From assembly GCF_021390335.1 (NCBI RefSeq), contig NZ_JAJUXK010000008.1:1-60108 (forward strand): a stretch of DNA of 60,108 nucleotides. Direction: 5' to 3'. The notes under the pieces are model-generated. The model saw only the letters and a program-made list of their open reading frames with translations, ran no database searches and was not told where the DNA came from. Each line of letters begins with the position of its first letter. Positions within the stretch are counted from its first letter, which is position 1. Positions 43,191 through 53,229 of this stretch are shown piece after piece. The translations under genes were made by a program, and so were the position numbers. Source of the stretch: Dyadobacter sp. CY343 (GTDB lineage: Bacteria > Bacteroidota > Bacteroidia > Cytophagales > Spirosomataceae).

Positions 43191-46100
43191 CTACTCTTTT
43201 ACAACTTTCCTGATTTCGGAAATACTTCCGTTGTCAAATTTCAAAATGTTCAGACCAGGAGACAGCTTGTCAATCGTAATGATATTCGATCCGGCTTTTA
43301 GTATCTTGCTCTTATGCGATAGTAATCTCCCTGACAAATCGTAACTGCTTATATTCCAGGTTCCTTTCGTTAATGCATTGATTTCAATATATACTTTACC
43401 AGTACCTGGGTTGGGATAAATGTTGCCGACTACCGCGTTTTCTGTGTTGCCTTCCAATGCGATTATTTTGGAAAAGCTGTATTTGGTGTCCAGATCTATC
43501 ATTTTCAGGCGATAATATACTTTTCCGATAGATGCATTAGGATCCAGGAAAGTGTAAATTCCGGGTTGATCCGATGCTAGTTCACCTATTTTCTCAAATT
43601 TTTTCGCATTCACGCTCCTTTGGATCTCGAAATGACTGAAATTGACTTCGGAGCTGGTTTTCCAGGTAAGTTCATTACTTTTTTCTACGGTCTTGCCCGT
43701 GAAAGAAATCAGTGTAACTGGTAAAGGTTGACCAATCGATTTCGCAATAAAGCCGCTGAATCCGGTTACAGGGAATGTTACTTCCCAGATGGAATTAGTT
43801 GCGTTCCAGACAAAAGTATATTCTCCTGCATTCCATGAATTTCCCGCGCCCGGGATAGGTTTTGGTGGTCCTGGATAGTTCAGGCCTGTCGCGCTGGTTC
43901 CTGAAAATTTAACGATCTGGAAGTTGGCAATACCCGCGGCATCATCCGGGCCGGTTGGTAGCAGGCCAGCATTGATCGTTGCATTATAGACGTCGAAATC
44001 GGCTTGTGAGAAGTACAAGGTTACCGTGCCGGTTGCTGTGTTTGCGTTTGTGGCTGGTGTAATCTCATAATGCCGCGGCACATAGTTGAAAGGCGGGGTT
44101 GTTTCAAGCCAGCTTTTAATGGTAGCTTCCGTAAAACCGTTTGTGGGCACTACTTTGGCTATATATTCACAATCATTGGCTATTAGAGGCGTTGTGGCTA
44201 GATTTTGCGTATTTGTTGTTGCTGCTGTGGGGAGCGTGACGTTACCGCTGCAAATAGGAGCAACTATATTCACAAAGTAATCTTCCGTTTCGCCCAGTCG
44301 ATAGTCCCCGCAGGCAGAATTAATGATATCTCCGCTCCCGGATATGACTCTCATACGTGTCAGGCCAGGCAGCGCGTCTTCCGGTATGGAAGCGGAACCT
44401 GTCAAAGTGTATTCGGCCCCAAGGTTATCTGGTGAGGAAAAAACTCTTTCCCCCGGTGCATCAAAACTTCCATTATGATTAAAATCAATCCATACAGATG
44501 TCGAACTCATAGTAAATCGACCACAAGAAGTCATTGATACAGAGATCGGAATGGTGTTACCTGCTGTAAGGTTAGTGGCGGCAATCACCCGGGTGTAATC
44601 CGAGTACCGACTCAGCACTGAGCCAGGTCCGCCGGTTTGACCACAATTCGAGGAGTTGTTTAATTCGCCTATCGTCACATTGGCAATGTCGGCAGAATTG
44701 GCATCTTCTGAAATGGAAGTACAGGAACAATAAAGGGAGGGGCGCTGAACAGCCACGGGTGTTGATAGGGTTGTGCTTTCGCCGGTTGGACAAGTTACAG
44801 CGCAATAAAAATTGTCGGGACCGGTGATGGTGGTTGTGTAGGTATCGTCGGTAGCACCGGCAATGGGACCGGCATCATTGTACCATTGATAAGTGTTGTC
44901 GCCCGTTGTGATGATCGGACTCAGCGAAAAAGTAAAACTTACTTCGGGGCAAACCAGGTTTTGGGTCGCAATAGTAGTTGTTTGGGCAGGGGTTCCACTA
45001 CAAGACGGTGGCGGTACAATGTTGATCAGATAATCTTCTGTTTCTCCTTTAAAATAGTCTCCGCACGGAGAAGTAAACAGACTTTGGCCGGCGTTCTGGG
45101 CGGAAATGATCCGCATACGGGTAGTACCTGTGGGTGCGTTTTTAGGGATTAAAAATGAGCCCGTGGCAGTAAGACTCCCCTCACCCCGTCCTTGAAATAT
45201 CAATTCGTCCGGACTTTCAAAGGAACCATTGCGGTTGTAGTCAATCCAGATCATTGTATTAAAGAAAAAAGCGCTTCCGCCAGCGGATATTGAAAATGGA
45301 ATCGTGGCTGATTGATTAAAGACAGGCGCATCCACAAGGGTTGTGAAATCAGAATAAGCACCCGACACAGATCCCGGCCCACCAAGCTGAAAAGAGGTGG
45401 TTGAATTGTTGAGCGTCCCTACTGTCACATTATTAATATCTAATCCCTCTGGGTCCCGAGCGTAAGATTTGCAATAGCAGGGAGCAACAGAAACCGGGAT
45501 CGATCTCGTCGTTGTTTCGCCGTTGGAGCATGATACATCACAGTAATAAACATCCTCTCTTGTAATTTTTGCAGTATAAGTCTCGCCTGTTGCGCCGGCA
45601 ATGGGTCCGTCGTTATTATACCATTGAAACGTATTGCCGATCGTCGTCACAGCAGGGCTCAGCGAAAATGTATACCTTCCATCCGCGCAATCCTGCTCTT
45701 GTGTAGCGATTGTATTGCTTTGTGCCGGGGCGCCGCTGCACACCAGCGGCAGCTCGATGCTGACCAGATAATCTTCCGTTTCGCCCTGATCATAACTATC
45801 GCAAGCAGAGCCTACCGGATTTTGACCAGCATTTGTAATTACCCGCATACGGGTTGTGCCCGTCAACGCACTGGATGGAATGATAAAAGAGCCGGTAAGC
45901 GTTTGGTTTCCGGAAGTTGGCGTTGCTGTTTGATATACTCTTTCATCGGGAGCTTCAAAAATGCCGTTCTGATTGTAATCGATCCAGACAGAAGTGGCGG
46001 CAGTACCGGTGTTCTCAGCTATTTGCACGGAAAATGGAATTGCCGCCAACTGATTAAAGACCGGCGATGACACCACAGTGGTATAATCGGCATATCTGTT

Positions 46101-47054
46101 TGTAACTGATCCGGGGCCGCCTGCCGCGGAAAGGTCAGAAGTGTTATTGAGCGTCCCTGCTGTTACATTAAAAATGTCCAGCCCCGCGGCACTGGCAGCA
46201 ACAGAAGTACAATAGCATTGATCAAACGGTTTTAAACTAATGGAAACCGGAGTTGATTGACCAACTTGGCCACTCACCGTACAGGTGACTTCACAATAAA
46301 AATTGTCTGCGTTTGTAATGGTTGCCGTGTATGTCGGGTTGGTCGCACCGGAAATCGGACCCGCATTGTTAAACCATTGGTAAGTGAAGCCGGCAGCATC
46401 GACACTGTTGAGTGCGGAAGCGGATGAAAACGACAAATCAATGGTGCGATTGAAGCAGGTAACGGATTCACTTGCTACGGTATTTCCCGGTGCAGGCTGG
46501 CCAGTGCACGCAACTGTGCTTAGAATATTTATTGTGTAATCTTCTGTTTCACCTCCGCTATAATCTCCGCAAGGACTTACATTCGATTCATTGGAGTTGA
46601 TAACCCGCATCCGGGTTGGGCCTGGCAGGGCGGTCTGAGGAATAACGATTGAACCTGATACCGTATAAGACGGGTTGAAAAATCCAGCTGAGCGATATAC
46701 GAGTTCACCCTCCCCATCAAAAGCTCCGTCATGGTTATAATCAATCCAGATCGATGTCGTGGATTGTCCGTAATTTCTACAACTACCGATGCCGATAGAA
46801 AAAGGAAGAGGCGCTAGTTGGAAAAGATCCGGAGCGGCCAGCTCGGTATAATTTGCATAATCATTTAAAACAGACCCGTCGCCACCCGTTAGACTACAGT
46901 TCGAAGAATTGTTTAAAGTGCCAATCGTTACATTAAATATACTCTGGCCATTAACACCCGCAGAAGCGCAATACGTTTGTGCATAAAGGCTGCTACCGTC
47001 GGCCAGGCACAAGAGGAATAAAAAGAATGTGAAGTAGAATTTTATGGTTTTCAT
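43191..47054 (-). CDS. Large secreted protein with four GEVED repeats and T9SS sorting domain
   Basis: A 1287-residue surface or secreted protein. After the signal peptide (MKTIKFYFTFFLFLLCLADG, ending YAQ) come four copies of a roughly 150-residue GEVED domain, each with a Y-C opening, the phrase TIGTLNNSS or a variant, IWIDYNHDGAF, and a closing GETEDY-type motif (GGETEDYTINI, QGETEDYLVSI, KGETEDYLINI, LGETEDYFVNI). Ig-like modules with FQWYNNDGPIAGAT lie between the repeats. A linker with SFTGKTVEKSNELTWKTSSE precedes the C-terminal type A sorting domain (IYPNPGTGKVYIEI, LSPGLNILKF). Its role is probably adhesion or matrix formation. The DxNxDGxF loops suggest calcium binding. It is transcribed alone. 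Confidence 0.85.
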   Translation of the reverse strand: MKTIKFYFTFFLFLLCLADGSSLYAQTYCASAGVNGQSIFNVTIGTLNNSSNCSLTGGDGSVLNDYANYTELAAPDLFQLAPLPFSIGIGSCRNYGQSTTSIWIDYNHDGAFDGEGELVYRSAGFFNPSYTVSGSIVIPQTALPGPTRMRVINSNESNVSPCGDYSGGETEDYTINILSTVACTGQPAPGNTVASESVTCFNRTIDLSFSSASALNSVDAAGFTYQWFNNAGPISGATNPTYTATITNADNFYCEVTCTVSGQVGQSTPVSISLKPFDQCYCTSVAASAAGLDIFNVTAGTLNNTSDLSAAGGPGSVTNRYADYTTVVSSPVFNQLAAIPFSVQIAENTGTAATSVWIDYNQNGIFEAPDERVYQTATPTSGNQTLTGSFIIPSSALTGTTRMRVITNAGQNPVGSACDSYDQGETEDYLVSIELPLVCSGAPAQSNTIATQEQDCADGRYTFSLSPAVTTIGNTFQWYNNDGPIAGATGETYTAKITREDVYYCDVSCSNGETTTRSIPVSVAPCYCKSYARDPEGLDINNVTVGTLNNSTTSFQLGGPGSVSGAYSDFTTLVDAPVFNQSATIPFSISAGGSAFFFNTMIWIDYNRNGSFESPDELIFQGRGEGSLTATGSFLIPKNAPTGTTRMRIISAQNAGQSLFTSPCGDYFKGETEDYLINIVPPPSCSGTPAQTTTIATQNLVCPEVSFTFSLSPIITTGDNTYQWYNDAGPIAGATDDTYTTTITGPDNFYCAVTCPTGESTTLSTPVAVQRPSLYCSCTSISEDANSADIANVTIGELNNSSNCGQTGGPGSVLSRYSDYTRVIAATNLTAGNTIPISVSMTSCGRFTMSSTSVWIDFNHNGSFDAPGERVFSSPDNLGAEYTLTGSASIPEDALPGLTRMRVISGSGDIINSACGDYRLGETEDYFVNIVAPICSGNVTLPTAATTNTQNLATTPLIANDCEYIAKVVPTNGFTEATIKSWLETTPPFNYVPRHYEITPATNANTATGTVTLYFSQADFDVYNATINAGLLPTGPDDAAGIANFQIVKFSGTSATGLNYPGPPKPIPGAGNSWNAGEYTFVWNATNSIWEVTFPVTGFSGFIAKSIGQPLPVTLISFTGKTVEKSNELTWKTSSEVNFSHFEIQRSVNAKKFEKIGELASDQPGIYTFLDPNASIGKVYYRLKMIDLDTKYSFSKIIALEGNTENAVVGNIYPNPGTGKVYIEINALTKGTWNISSYDLSGRLLSHKSKILKAGSNIITIDKLSPGLNILKFDNGSISEIRKVVKE

Positions 47055-47218
47055 CCGAACGTAGTTAAGGTCTTTTATACAAAAAACAGTAAACTACACA
47101 CGGTGCACAATAGCAAATAATTGCTACTCAGCGTTTCGGTATCAAACGGTGTGATAGCAATGCAGACCGGCGCGCACGGCCGATTCTGTTATTAGATCCG
47201 AAAATATTTCTTGGAATT

Positions 47219-50200
47219 TCAGAACCAAAAACCGATCTGAAACGCGATCCGCGGCTTTTCTTCTTTTTTTTCTTTGGGTATAAAGGCCCCTACCGCGAAT
47301 GTGAGAATATCAACCGGCGCAAACCAGACCCCGCCTCCATAGTTATAATGCAAAGATTTTGACTCCTCATCGTCCAGCCAGACACGGCCATAATCGAAGC
47401 TACCAAAAACGCCGTAAGTAAGGGGTAACGTCGGGTTATAGCTGCTCCCCAACCGGATACGAAGGTCGGTATCATGCCAGATGCTGCTGTGCCCGTAAAA
47501 TCGCTCCGTACGATAGCCCCGCAAACCTTGCTTACCTCCCAATGTGGGCATTTGGAAAAATTCATAACTGTCCCCAAAGATCAGCCCGGTTCCTATTTGA
47601 GTTGCCAGAATAATGTTTTCTCTGGCATCGAGGCTGGTATAGTAGGCGAATTTCGCCCGGAATGAGCCGAAGTTATTCTTGTTATCCAGGTTGGTCGTCC
47701 AGTTGAAACCGGCATAAAAACGGATACCTGTGTGCGGTGCAAAAATGTTGTCAACACTGTTAAAGTCAAGTTGAAACTTGCCGCCGGCAAACATTTTTGT
47801 TTCAAAAACATCATCGGATAATTCGTTTTCCGCACTTGTAATAAACCTTCCGCGCGTTGGCTGGATGTCTGACAGCTCCAAGGTTGGGCCAAGCGTAATG
47901 AAGCCCGAAGTACCTCCGAACCGTTTTTTTAATGCAGGATAAATGTGTAAAAAGCTTTGTCGTACCCGGTAAAAATCCGGATCATCAACCGGCCTCTCCG
48001 TATCATTTCCTAATCCTGCGTAGTTGAATGCGTAGGTTGGCCCGTGATAATAAGTGTCCAGATAAAAATCAAACTTCTTGAAAGCATTGATAAAATCACC
48101 GGTATAATTGACTTTGAAGCCTTTGGTAGCAAATGCATAACTGGCCCCAAAGGCATGTAATGAGGCATAAGGCTCTTTTTTGAATCCATAACGCATCCAG
48201 GTAGCACTTGCACCGAGCAAAAGGCCATCGTCCGGGTTGACGCCCAGAATGGGTGCGGGGATGGCAATGTCGTAATTGCTGTCGGCACTTCGCCTGTCAT
48301 AGACATTGTACCGGTAAAGATTTGTGCGTTTGTCTTTTATGTCAGCACCGGAAACGACTGTGTTGTTGCGAAGATCGTCGTAAACCAGCGTTTTTTTCTT
48401 TCCCGCGCCCGCTTTCGTGCTGTCCGCAAACACATCCGTTCCCAATTCGCCGATCAATCTAACCTGAATGCCCTTATTCGCATCTCCTTTTACGATGAAT
48501 TCGTCATCATCGCCATTGCCATAAACATTGATCGTCCTGGTAACGTCCGCGTCAAAAACGCGCTCGTAATTCAAGTGCTTGATATGGCGGTCTTTTCCTG
48601 TTTCGTAAACCGATACTTTGGTCCGCCTGTCATCCAGCCTTTCCACCACAATCCGTTCTTCTTCTTCCGTGCCTATCACATTTACATTTTCACTTACAAA
48701 TTCATAATGCGTCCGGGCCATTTTATGCAGGTTATCCCGGCGGCTTATTATGTTGCGGATCAATGCAGGCGAGGATATTTTTCTGGCTTCCTCAGGCCAG
48801 CTGGCAAAAGCGTTATGGATAACTTCGTCGGTCAGGTTAAGCTGGATGAATTTTGCTTGTTCTTCCCATTGCTGCCACGTAAGCCGGGTGAGGAATGTTC
48901 TGTCAAAAAGCCGGGCGCTCCATGTGGTCCATTTCATACTCTGGATCTCGGGACTAAAACTTTGAAGCTGACGCAGAAATGGCAATGTCAGCCGCGCAAC
49001 GCCGGTTAGCACGCCATCATACATGGAAAACGCCTGGTCACGGTCTCTCGGGATCGGGCGGTATAATATTGTCCCATCCGGCTGCTTCACCGATGACCAC
49101 GCCCATTGATCATCATGCCTGTCCCAATCACCCACGACAAAATCGAAGAGGCGGGTTCGGATCGCCCATGCTTCATCCACCTTATGCTTGCCATTTTCCA
49201 GCATGCTTTCTACCAGTTCAGGTGTGCTGACGATTTTATCAGGATTCCCAAAAAAAGCGGCCTGCTTCCATCGTTTTCCGTCCGGCCGTTCTTCCAGTAA
49301 GTTCATTGTGCCACCGAAAAGCGCATTGTAAGTGGCCAGCCCGGGCTGCGCCGGGACATAGTACAATTTCGGATTGGTATGGTAAACTTTCACCGCATCC
49401 GCCAATACAGGCATACAAAGCGGCGCAAAAGGATTGGTTGACAGGAAGTTATCTTCAACCAGATATTTCGCAGCGATCATTTGATTGAATGGAAATGGCA
49501 AAAACCGGCTCACGTCTTTGGTCAGGCCTCTTAATGCGTATTCTTTCCCATCATTGTCCCGCAATCGAAGAGAATTGGTCTGGTTACCGCCGCCTTGTTT
49601 GACGGCCGTGACGCCACCTTTGTATTTGCTCAGGTCTAAAACGGGGAATGTATATTTTCGAACGTAAAGATCTCTGTTGTGCCGGCCGAGCAGAAAATTA
49701 TGAAATCTGCCCACAGGTTTTACCTCATTGCTGGTCACATACCGGCTTGTGGAATCATTATGCTGGTTATATTCTGTAAATGCGATGGTAGAATCAGGCA
49801 ATTCAATGGTTTGCTTATCCTTAATCTTTTTACGAAAAACCACCTTGGCCTCTTTTCCATCGGCGCTAACTTCCCAGAAATTGGTCCATGCCTCGCCGCC
49901 TTCATAAAAATCAATGGTTGAATAACCCAGCCTGGATGAAGCAAACTGCGAGCCCTTACCCAGGCTTACAGGGCTATTCTTACTCCCGCTTCCACTGACA
50001 ATGAATTTCTGATTATCGTTTTCAATAAATTGCAATGCATGCTCATGGCCGCTGGCAAAAATGAATTTGCCATTCTTTTTCGCCCCTGCCATCACAGCGG
50101 TGCGCAAGTCTTTGTAATGCTTGTTGGCAACATCCTGCTTCGAGCCGATCGTTGCGCGGAATATGGCGCTGATGCTGCCCAACACAGGCAGTGGGATCCA

Positions 50201-51007
50201 TAGATCGGGATTAAGCTCTGTTAAAGGAAAAATATGTTGCTTGATGGTAAACCTTCCCCCGTGCGGCCCGTAGGTGTAAGGCGGATGGTGCATAGCGAAG
50301 ACCACATTTTTATTGCGGTATTTACGAACCACGTTTTCAAAAATAAACCGGAACTGTTCCCTGTTTTTGATCTCACAGCCATCATTGATCTTTGAATCCT
50401 TATCCCAATCCGTAAGCCACCATTGCGAATCAACCACAATAACCACCACATTGTCATTCAGTTCGATCACTTCCGGACCTGAGCAGCCATCTAAGGGCAG
50501 AAAATAATTTTCGTAATCTTCCTTGTCCGTGACACCGCGCTTTTCATTGATATATTTATCAACAAATTTTTCCTGACGCTTCAAACCCTTCACGCCCCAG
50601 CCGCGCCAGTCGTGATTGCCGGGCAGGAAAATGGGCGTTCCTTTGAATTTATCCAATGTTTCCAGCTGGGAAATGATCCTGAACTCGGCTATTTTCCGGT
50701 CTGCCGAATCCTCCGCAGGCGGCATGCCGTATTCGTAAATATTGTCTCCCAAAAACAATGCAGAGCTGTTCTTCGACTCCGTTTCCAGCTTTATTTTGAG
50801 ATACTCCAAAACCGGCGCGCGGCTCTCTGGCGAATCGTTTCCGGCATCGCCGATGAGATACATAGTGTGTTTCAAAACCAGATCCGGGGCCGGCGCGTCC
50901 TGCTCCCAGTTAACTGCTTCTTTTGAAAATTGGGTTTTATAGCTGGCACATGAAAAAGCACCAGCCAGCAAAACGAAAAAAATGATAACCCGCAACACGC
51001 GATTCAT
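47219..51007 (-). CDS. Lipoprotein fusing calcineurin-like phosphoesterase, kinase-like region and Omp85-type barrel
   Basis: A 1262-residue protein with lipoprotein signal MNRVLRVIIFFVLLAGAFSC. Residues about 45-400 are a complete metallophosphoesterase: LIGDAGND, FLGDNIYEYG, LPGNHDWRG, AMHHPPYTYG and ASGHEHALQF supply the metal ligands. The middle (about 440-760) has a different character: KEYALRGLTKD, a hinge-like GTMNLLEERPDGK, then FVVGDWDRHDDQW (near 630) and IPRDRDQAF (near 655), a spacing reminiscent of the catalytic and metal loops of Fam20/HipA-type atypical kinases. Residues about 880-1262 form a BamA/TamA-like barrel (GLRGYRTERFYG, ending IAFQIGFWF). It should sit in the outer membrane. 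It overlaps the upstream lipoprotein gene by 4 bases. The kinase comparison is by eye and tentative. Confidence 0.8.
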   Translation of the reverse strand: MNRVLRVIIFFVLLAGAFSCASYKTQFSKEAVNWEQDAPAPDLVLKHTMYLIGDAGNDSPESRAPVLEYLKIKLETESKNSSALFLGDNIYEYGMPPAEDSADRKIAEFRIISQLETLDKFKGTPIFLPGNHDWRGWGVKGLKRQEKFVDKYINEKRGVTDKEDYENYFLPLDGCSGPEVIELNDNVVVIVVDSQWWLTDWDKDSKINDGCEIKNREQFRFIFENVVRKYRNKNVVFAMHHPPYTYGPHGGRFTIKQHIFPLTELNPDLWIPLPVLGSISAIFRATIGSKQDVANKHYKDLRTAVMAGAKKNGKFIFASGHEHALQFIENDNQKFIVSGSGSKNSPVSLGKGSQFASSRLGYSTIDFYEGGEAWTNFWEVSADGKEAKVVFRKKIKDKQTIELPDSTIAFTEYNQHNDSTSRYVTSNEVKPVGRFHNFLLGRHNRDLYVRKYTFPVLDLSKYKGGVTAVKQGGGNQTNSLRLRDNDGKEYALRGLTKDVSRFLPFPFNQMIAAKYLVEDNFLSTNPFAPLCMPVLADAVKVYHTNPKLYYVPAQPGLATYNALFGGTMNLLEERPDGKRWKQAAFFGNPDKIVSTPELVESMLENGKHKVDEAWAIRTRLFDFVVGDWDRHDDQWAWSSVKQPDGTILYRPIPRDRDQAFSMYDGVLTGVARLTLPFLRQLQSFSPEIQSMKWTTWSARLFDRTFLTRLTWQQWEEQAKFIQLNLTDEVIHNAFASWPEEARKISSPALIRNIISRRDNLHKMARTHYEFVSENVNVIGTEEEERIVVERLDDRRTKVSVYETGKDRHIKHLNYERVFDADVTRTINVYGNGDDDEFIVKGDANKGIQVRLIGELGTDVFADSTKAGAGKKKTLVYDDLRNNTVVSGADIKDKRTNLYRYNVYDRRSADSNYDIAIPAPILGVNPDDGLLLGASATWMRYGFKKEPYASLHAFGASYAFATKGFKVNYTGDFINAFKKFDFYLDTYYHGPTYAFNYAGLGNDTERPVDDPDFYRVRQSFLHIYPALKKRFGGTSGFITLGPTLELSDIQPTRGRFITSAENELSDDVFETKMFAGGKFQLDFNSVDNIFAPHTGIRFYAGFNWTTNLDNKNNFGSFRAKFAYYTSLDARENIILATQIGTGLIFGDSYEFFQMPTLGGKQGLRGYRTERFYGHSSIWHDTDLRIRLGSSYNPTLPLTYGVFGSFDYGRVWLDDEESKSLHYNYGGGVWFAPVDILTFAVGAFIPKEKKEEKPRIAFQIGFWF

Positions 51008-51858
51008 CGGCTGATTTTTTTAAACTTTAAAATGTTGCCCGAAAACAGATCGTCACCTTCGTTGGAAATGTAGAGGTTTCCCTGTTTATCGAAAGTAATA
51101 CCCTCGGGCTGGATAAACTGGTTCCCATTCAGCGCATAAGCCTCTTTTACCTTCCATTGACTATCGGTTACGACCATGAGCTTGTTGACAGCTGAGATAA
51201 TATACCAGTCATTTGTCAACGGATTTTTGGCCAGACCCGACGGCCGGAAACCGCGTTCTACTTTGCCCGTGATCGCTTTAATCTCCTCCACATTGATGGA
51301 AAACTGACCAGCAATCTGCGAAGAATCTTTGTCCGGCTCAATGATGTAGCCTGTAATGCTGCGCTTGGCATTATCCTGCTCGCAGTTTTTGCAGAGAATG
51401 TAAATTTTGTCAGAAGTTTCTTCGCCAAACATGCCTTCATATTCTCCTTTCGGTAATATTTTCTTTATCTCCCTGATCTGCTCCACTTCCTCAAAAACCG
51501 CTTCTGTCAATGGAAAATTATAAATGACGCCATTGCTTTTCAGGACATAGACATTGTTTTTGATAATGGTAACATCCTCGTAATCACCTTTTTTAGAAAA
51601 CTTAACATTCAGCTGCTTCGGCTCGTCCCAACCCAGCCGGTAAAGCCGCCCGTCTTCGTCCTGGATCGCGTAAATAGTGTCCGGATTGCCCTGATTTAAG
51701 GTAATGCCGGATATCTCGAAGAGACTTTCCGGCATGTTGAATTTATCCGGCTTGCCCAGATCGTAATCTTTGTAAACTACCCGCTCCTTCTTTGTAGAGT
51801 CGCACCCGCCCAAAGTCAGCAAAGCCAGCAAACTAATCTGCTGTAAGAATGTTGTCAT
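51004..51858 (-). CDS. SdiA-regulated/phytase-like propeller lipoprotein
   Basis: A 284-residue lipoprotein (signal MTTFLQQISLLALLTLGGC, C19). The repeating pattern (LFEISGITLNQGNPDTIYAI, GDYEDVTIIKNNVYVLKSNG, GEYEGMFGE, RGFRPSGLAKNPLTNDWYII, QPEGITFDKQGNLYISNEG) matches the SdiA-regulated domain, a six-bladed propeller related to phytase-like and NHL folds. The acidic loops could hold calcium. Its stop overlaps the start of the phosphoesterase-barrel gene (ATGA), so both are translated together. A shared role in surface phosphate or phosphoester metabolism is possible but not shown. Confidence 0.75.
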   Translation of the reverse strand: MTTFLQQISLLALLTLGGCDSTKKERVVYKDYDLGKPDKFNMPESLFEISGITLNQGNPDTIYAIQDEDGRLYRLGWDEPKQLNVKFSKKGDYEDVTIIKNNVYVLKSNGVIYNFPLTEAVFEEVEQIREIKKILPKGEYEGMFGEETSDKIYILCKNCEQDNAKRSITGYIIEPDKDSSQIAGQFSINVEEIKAITGKVERGFRPSGLAKNPLTNDWYIISAVNKLMVVTDSQWKVKEAYALNGNQFIQPEGITFDKQGNLYISNEGDDLFSGNILKFKKISR

Positions 51859-51971
51859 ATTTTAATACGTTTAGTCCGATAGGTCTGCTGATTCTGCCGG
51901 CGGGCTGCCTCTTGCAAAACACGCCCATTAAAGGAAAGCCAGCTGATATCACGGTTGAGAACCATCATTGA

Positions 51972-53195
51972 TCAATGTTCAAAAAGTGCGGAGGCAACCA
52001 CGAAGGCGATGACGGACACGACTATACCGAACATAAATACATTGTAGGCAATGCGCAGCAACCGATATTTCCGGCCAAGCACAACGCCCTGGGAATAAAC
52101 ATCTTTGGTCAAACTCCCGTATAAAAACTCCCGGTCGTTCATCATGCGCTGCATGCCGTTGGAATAGTCGCTAAACGACATCCGGTAAAAATTTCCAAAA
52201 AACAGCAGGTTCACATTTTTCGTATCAATATCCTCCTGCGTAAATGTTCCATGCGGGATCGTCGGGCGTGTTGAAAGGATGGAAAACACCATTGTGATCA
52301 TGCAAATTGTAAGCAGAAGTATGGTAGGAATGATCAGGTAAGTGTTGTCTTCCAGCTTCCGGATGAGAACGCTAAGCAGGACAGAAATGATGATGGATGT
52401 GGTTGTGATCATGATATGAGCCTTATTGTCAGCCATATCGCTCAACCTCTGATGGTTATTGGAACTGATCCGGAACATGGTTTCAATGCCTTTGTCCGGT
52501 CGGTCGTTCTTTATCTTTTTAATGTCTGAGACTTCCGGCGCAGTTGCCGGAGTAAATGTTTCCGTAACGGTTTCAACAACCGGTTCAACGGTCGACGATT
52601 CCAGCTCCTTTTCTTTCAGCTTTTCAATGTTCCTGCGCTTCTGCTTGGCCAGCAAATCACGGCAGTAGTCGGTTTGAAAAGTGTGCGATTCCAGCAATGC
52701 AATGGTGCTTTTTCGCCATTCCGCTTTGTCCATTTTTTTGCCGGAACGCTGTTCTGCTTCTTTGCGCACCAGTTTGTTCCAACCCGAAAACTCAGGCGTT
52801 CCGAAATGAAAAAGGTCTGCGTCACAAACCACCTGCTGCAAGAAATTCTTGGGATTTTGCGGCCATATAGTCGCCAGAATGCACCCTTCCACTTCTGCTA
52901 TCACACTTTCATCCAATGCTTCGGATCGTAGAAATTCGGTTGCAAGTGCAGCTCCGCGTTGTTCATGACCTGCCGCCTCGCCGGTGCTGTAACCCGTGTC
53001 ATGGAACCAGGCGGCGGTGACGACGATGAAAGTTTCCTTGTCCTCCAAACGGTAATGATTGGCAATTTTGACTGCATTGGATACAACGGCTTCGGTATGC
53101 ACCAGGTTATGGTAACTGAGTTGCGCCAGTTCTTTTTTGCCAAAAAAATGATGGACATAATACCGCACCTTGTCAAGCCGATGGTTGTAATTCAT
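51972..53195 (-). CDS. HD-domain protein fused to Pycsar-type transmembrane effector domain (PycTM)
   Basis: A 407-residue protein in two parts. Residues 1-190 are an HD phosphohydrolase domain with metal ligands H33 (YHNLVHTEAVV), H65-D66 (AAWFHDTGYS) and an aspartate in VVCDADLFHFG (about 125-127). A charged linker rich in Lys/Glu and Thr/Pro (190-240) leads to the PycTM/DUF5706 region (FRISSNNHQRLSDMADNKAH, then ITTTSIIISVLLSVLI, a second helix IIPTILLLTICMITMVFSIL, the STRPTIPHG turn, and a last helix near 380-403). PycTM proteins are membrane effectors that respond to cyclic pyrimidine nucleotides in Pycsar anti-phage systems. The upstream gene, 34 bases away on the same strand, carries a cyclase-like region. 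The HD domain might degrade the signal nucleotide or another nucleotide. Confidence 0.85.
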   Translation of the reverse strand: MNYNHRLDKVRYYVHHFFGKKELAQLSYHNLVHTEAVVSNAVKIANHYRLEDKETFIVVTAAWFHDTGYSTGEAAGHEQRGAALATEFLRSEALDESVIAEVEGCILATIWPQNPKNFLQQVVCDADLFHFGTPEFSGWNKLVRKEAEQRSGKKMDKAEWRKSTIALLESHTFQTDYCRDLLAKQKRRNIEKLKEKELESSTVEPVVETVTETFTPATAPEVSDIKKIKNDRPDKGIETMFRISSNNHQRLSDMADNKAHIMITTTSIIISVLLSVLIRKLEDNTYLIIPTILLLTICMITMVFSILSTRPTIPHGTFTQEDIDTKNVNLLFFGNFYRMSFSDYSNGMQRMMNDREFLYGSLTKDVYSQGVVLGRKYRLLRIAYNVFMFGIVVSVIAFVVASALFEH

Positions 53196-53229
53196 AGAAG
53201 TTCAATTTAATGCTGCATTCAATATTGTA

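Noticed and set aside
45624..46070. 148-residue plus-strand frame inside the GEVED gene
   Set aside because: Antisense shadow of a repeat region. Its cysteine- and arginine-rich composition results from the opposite strand.
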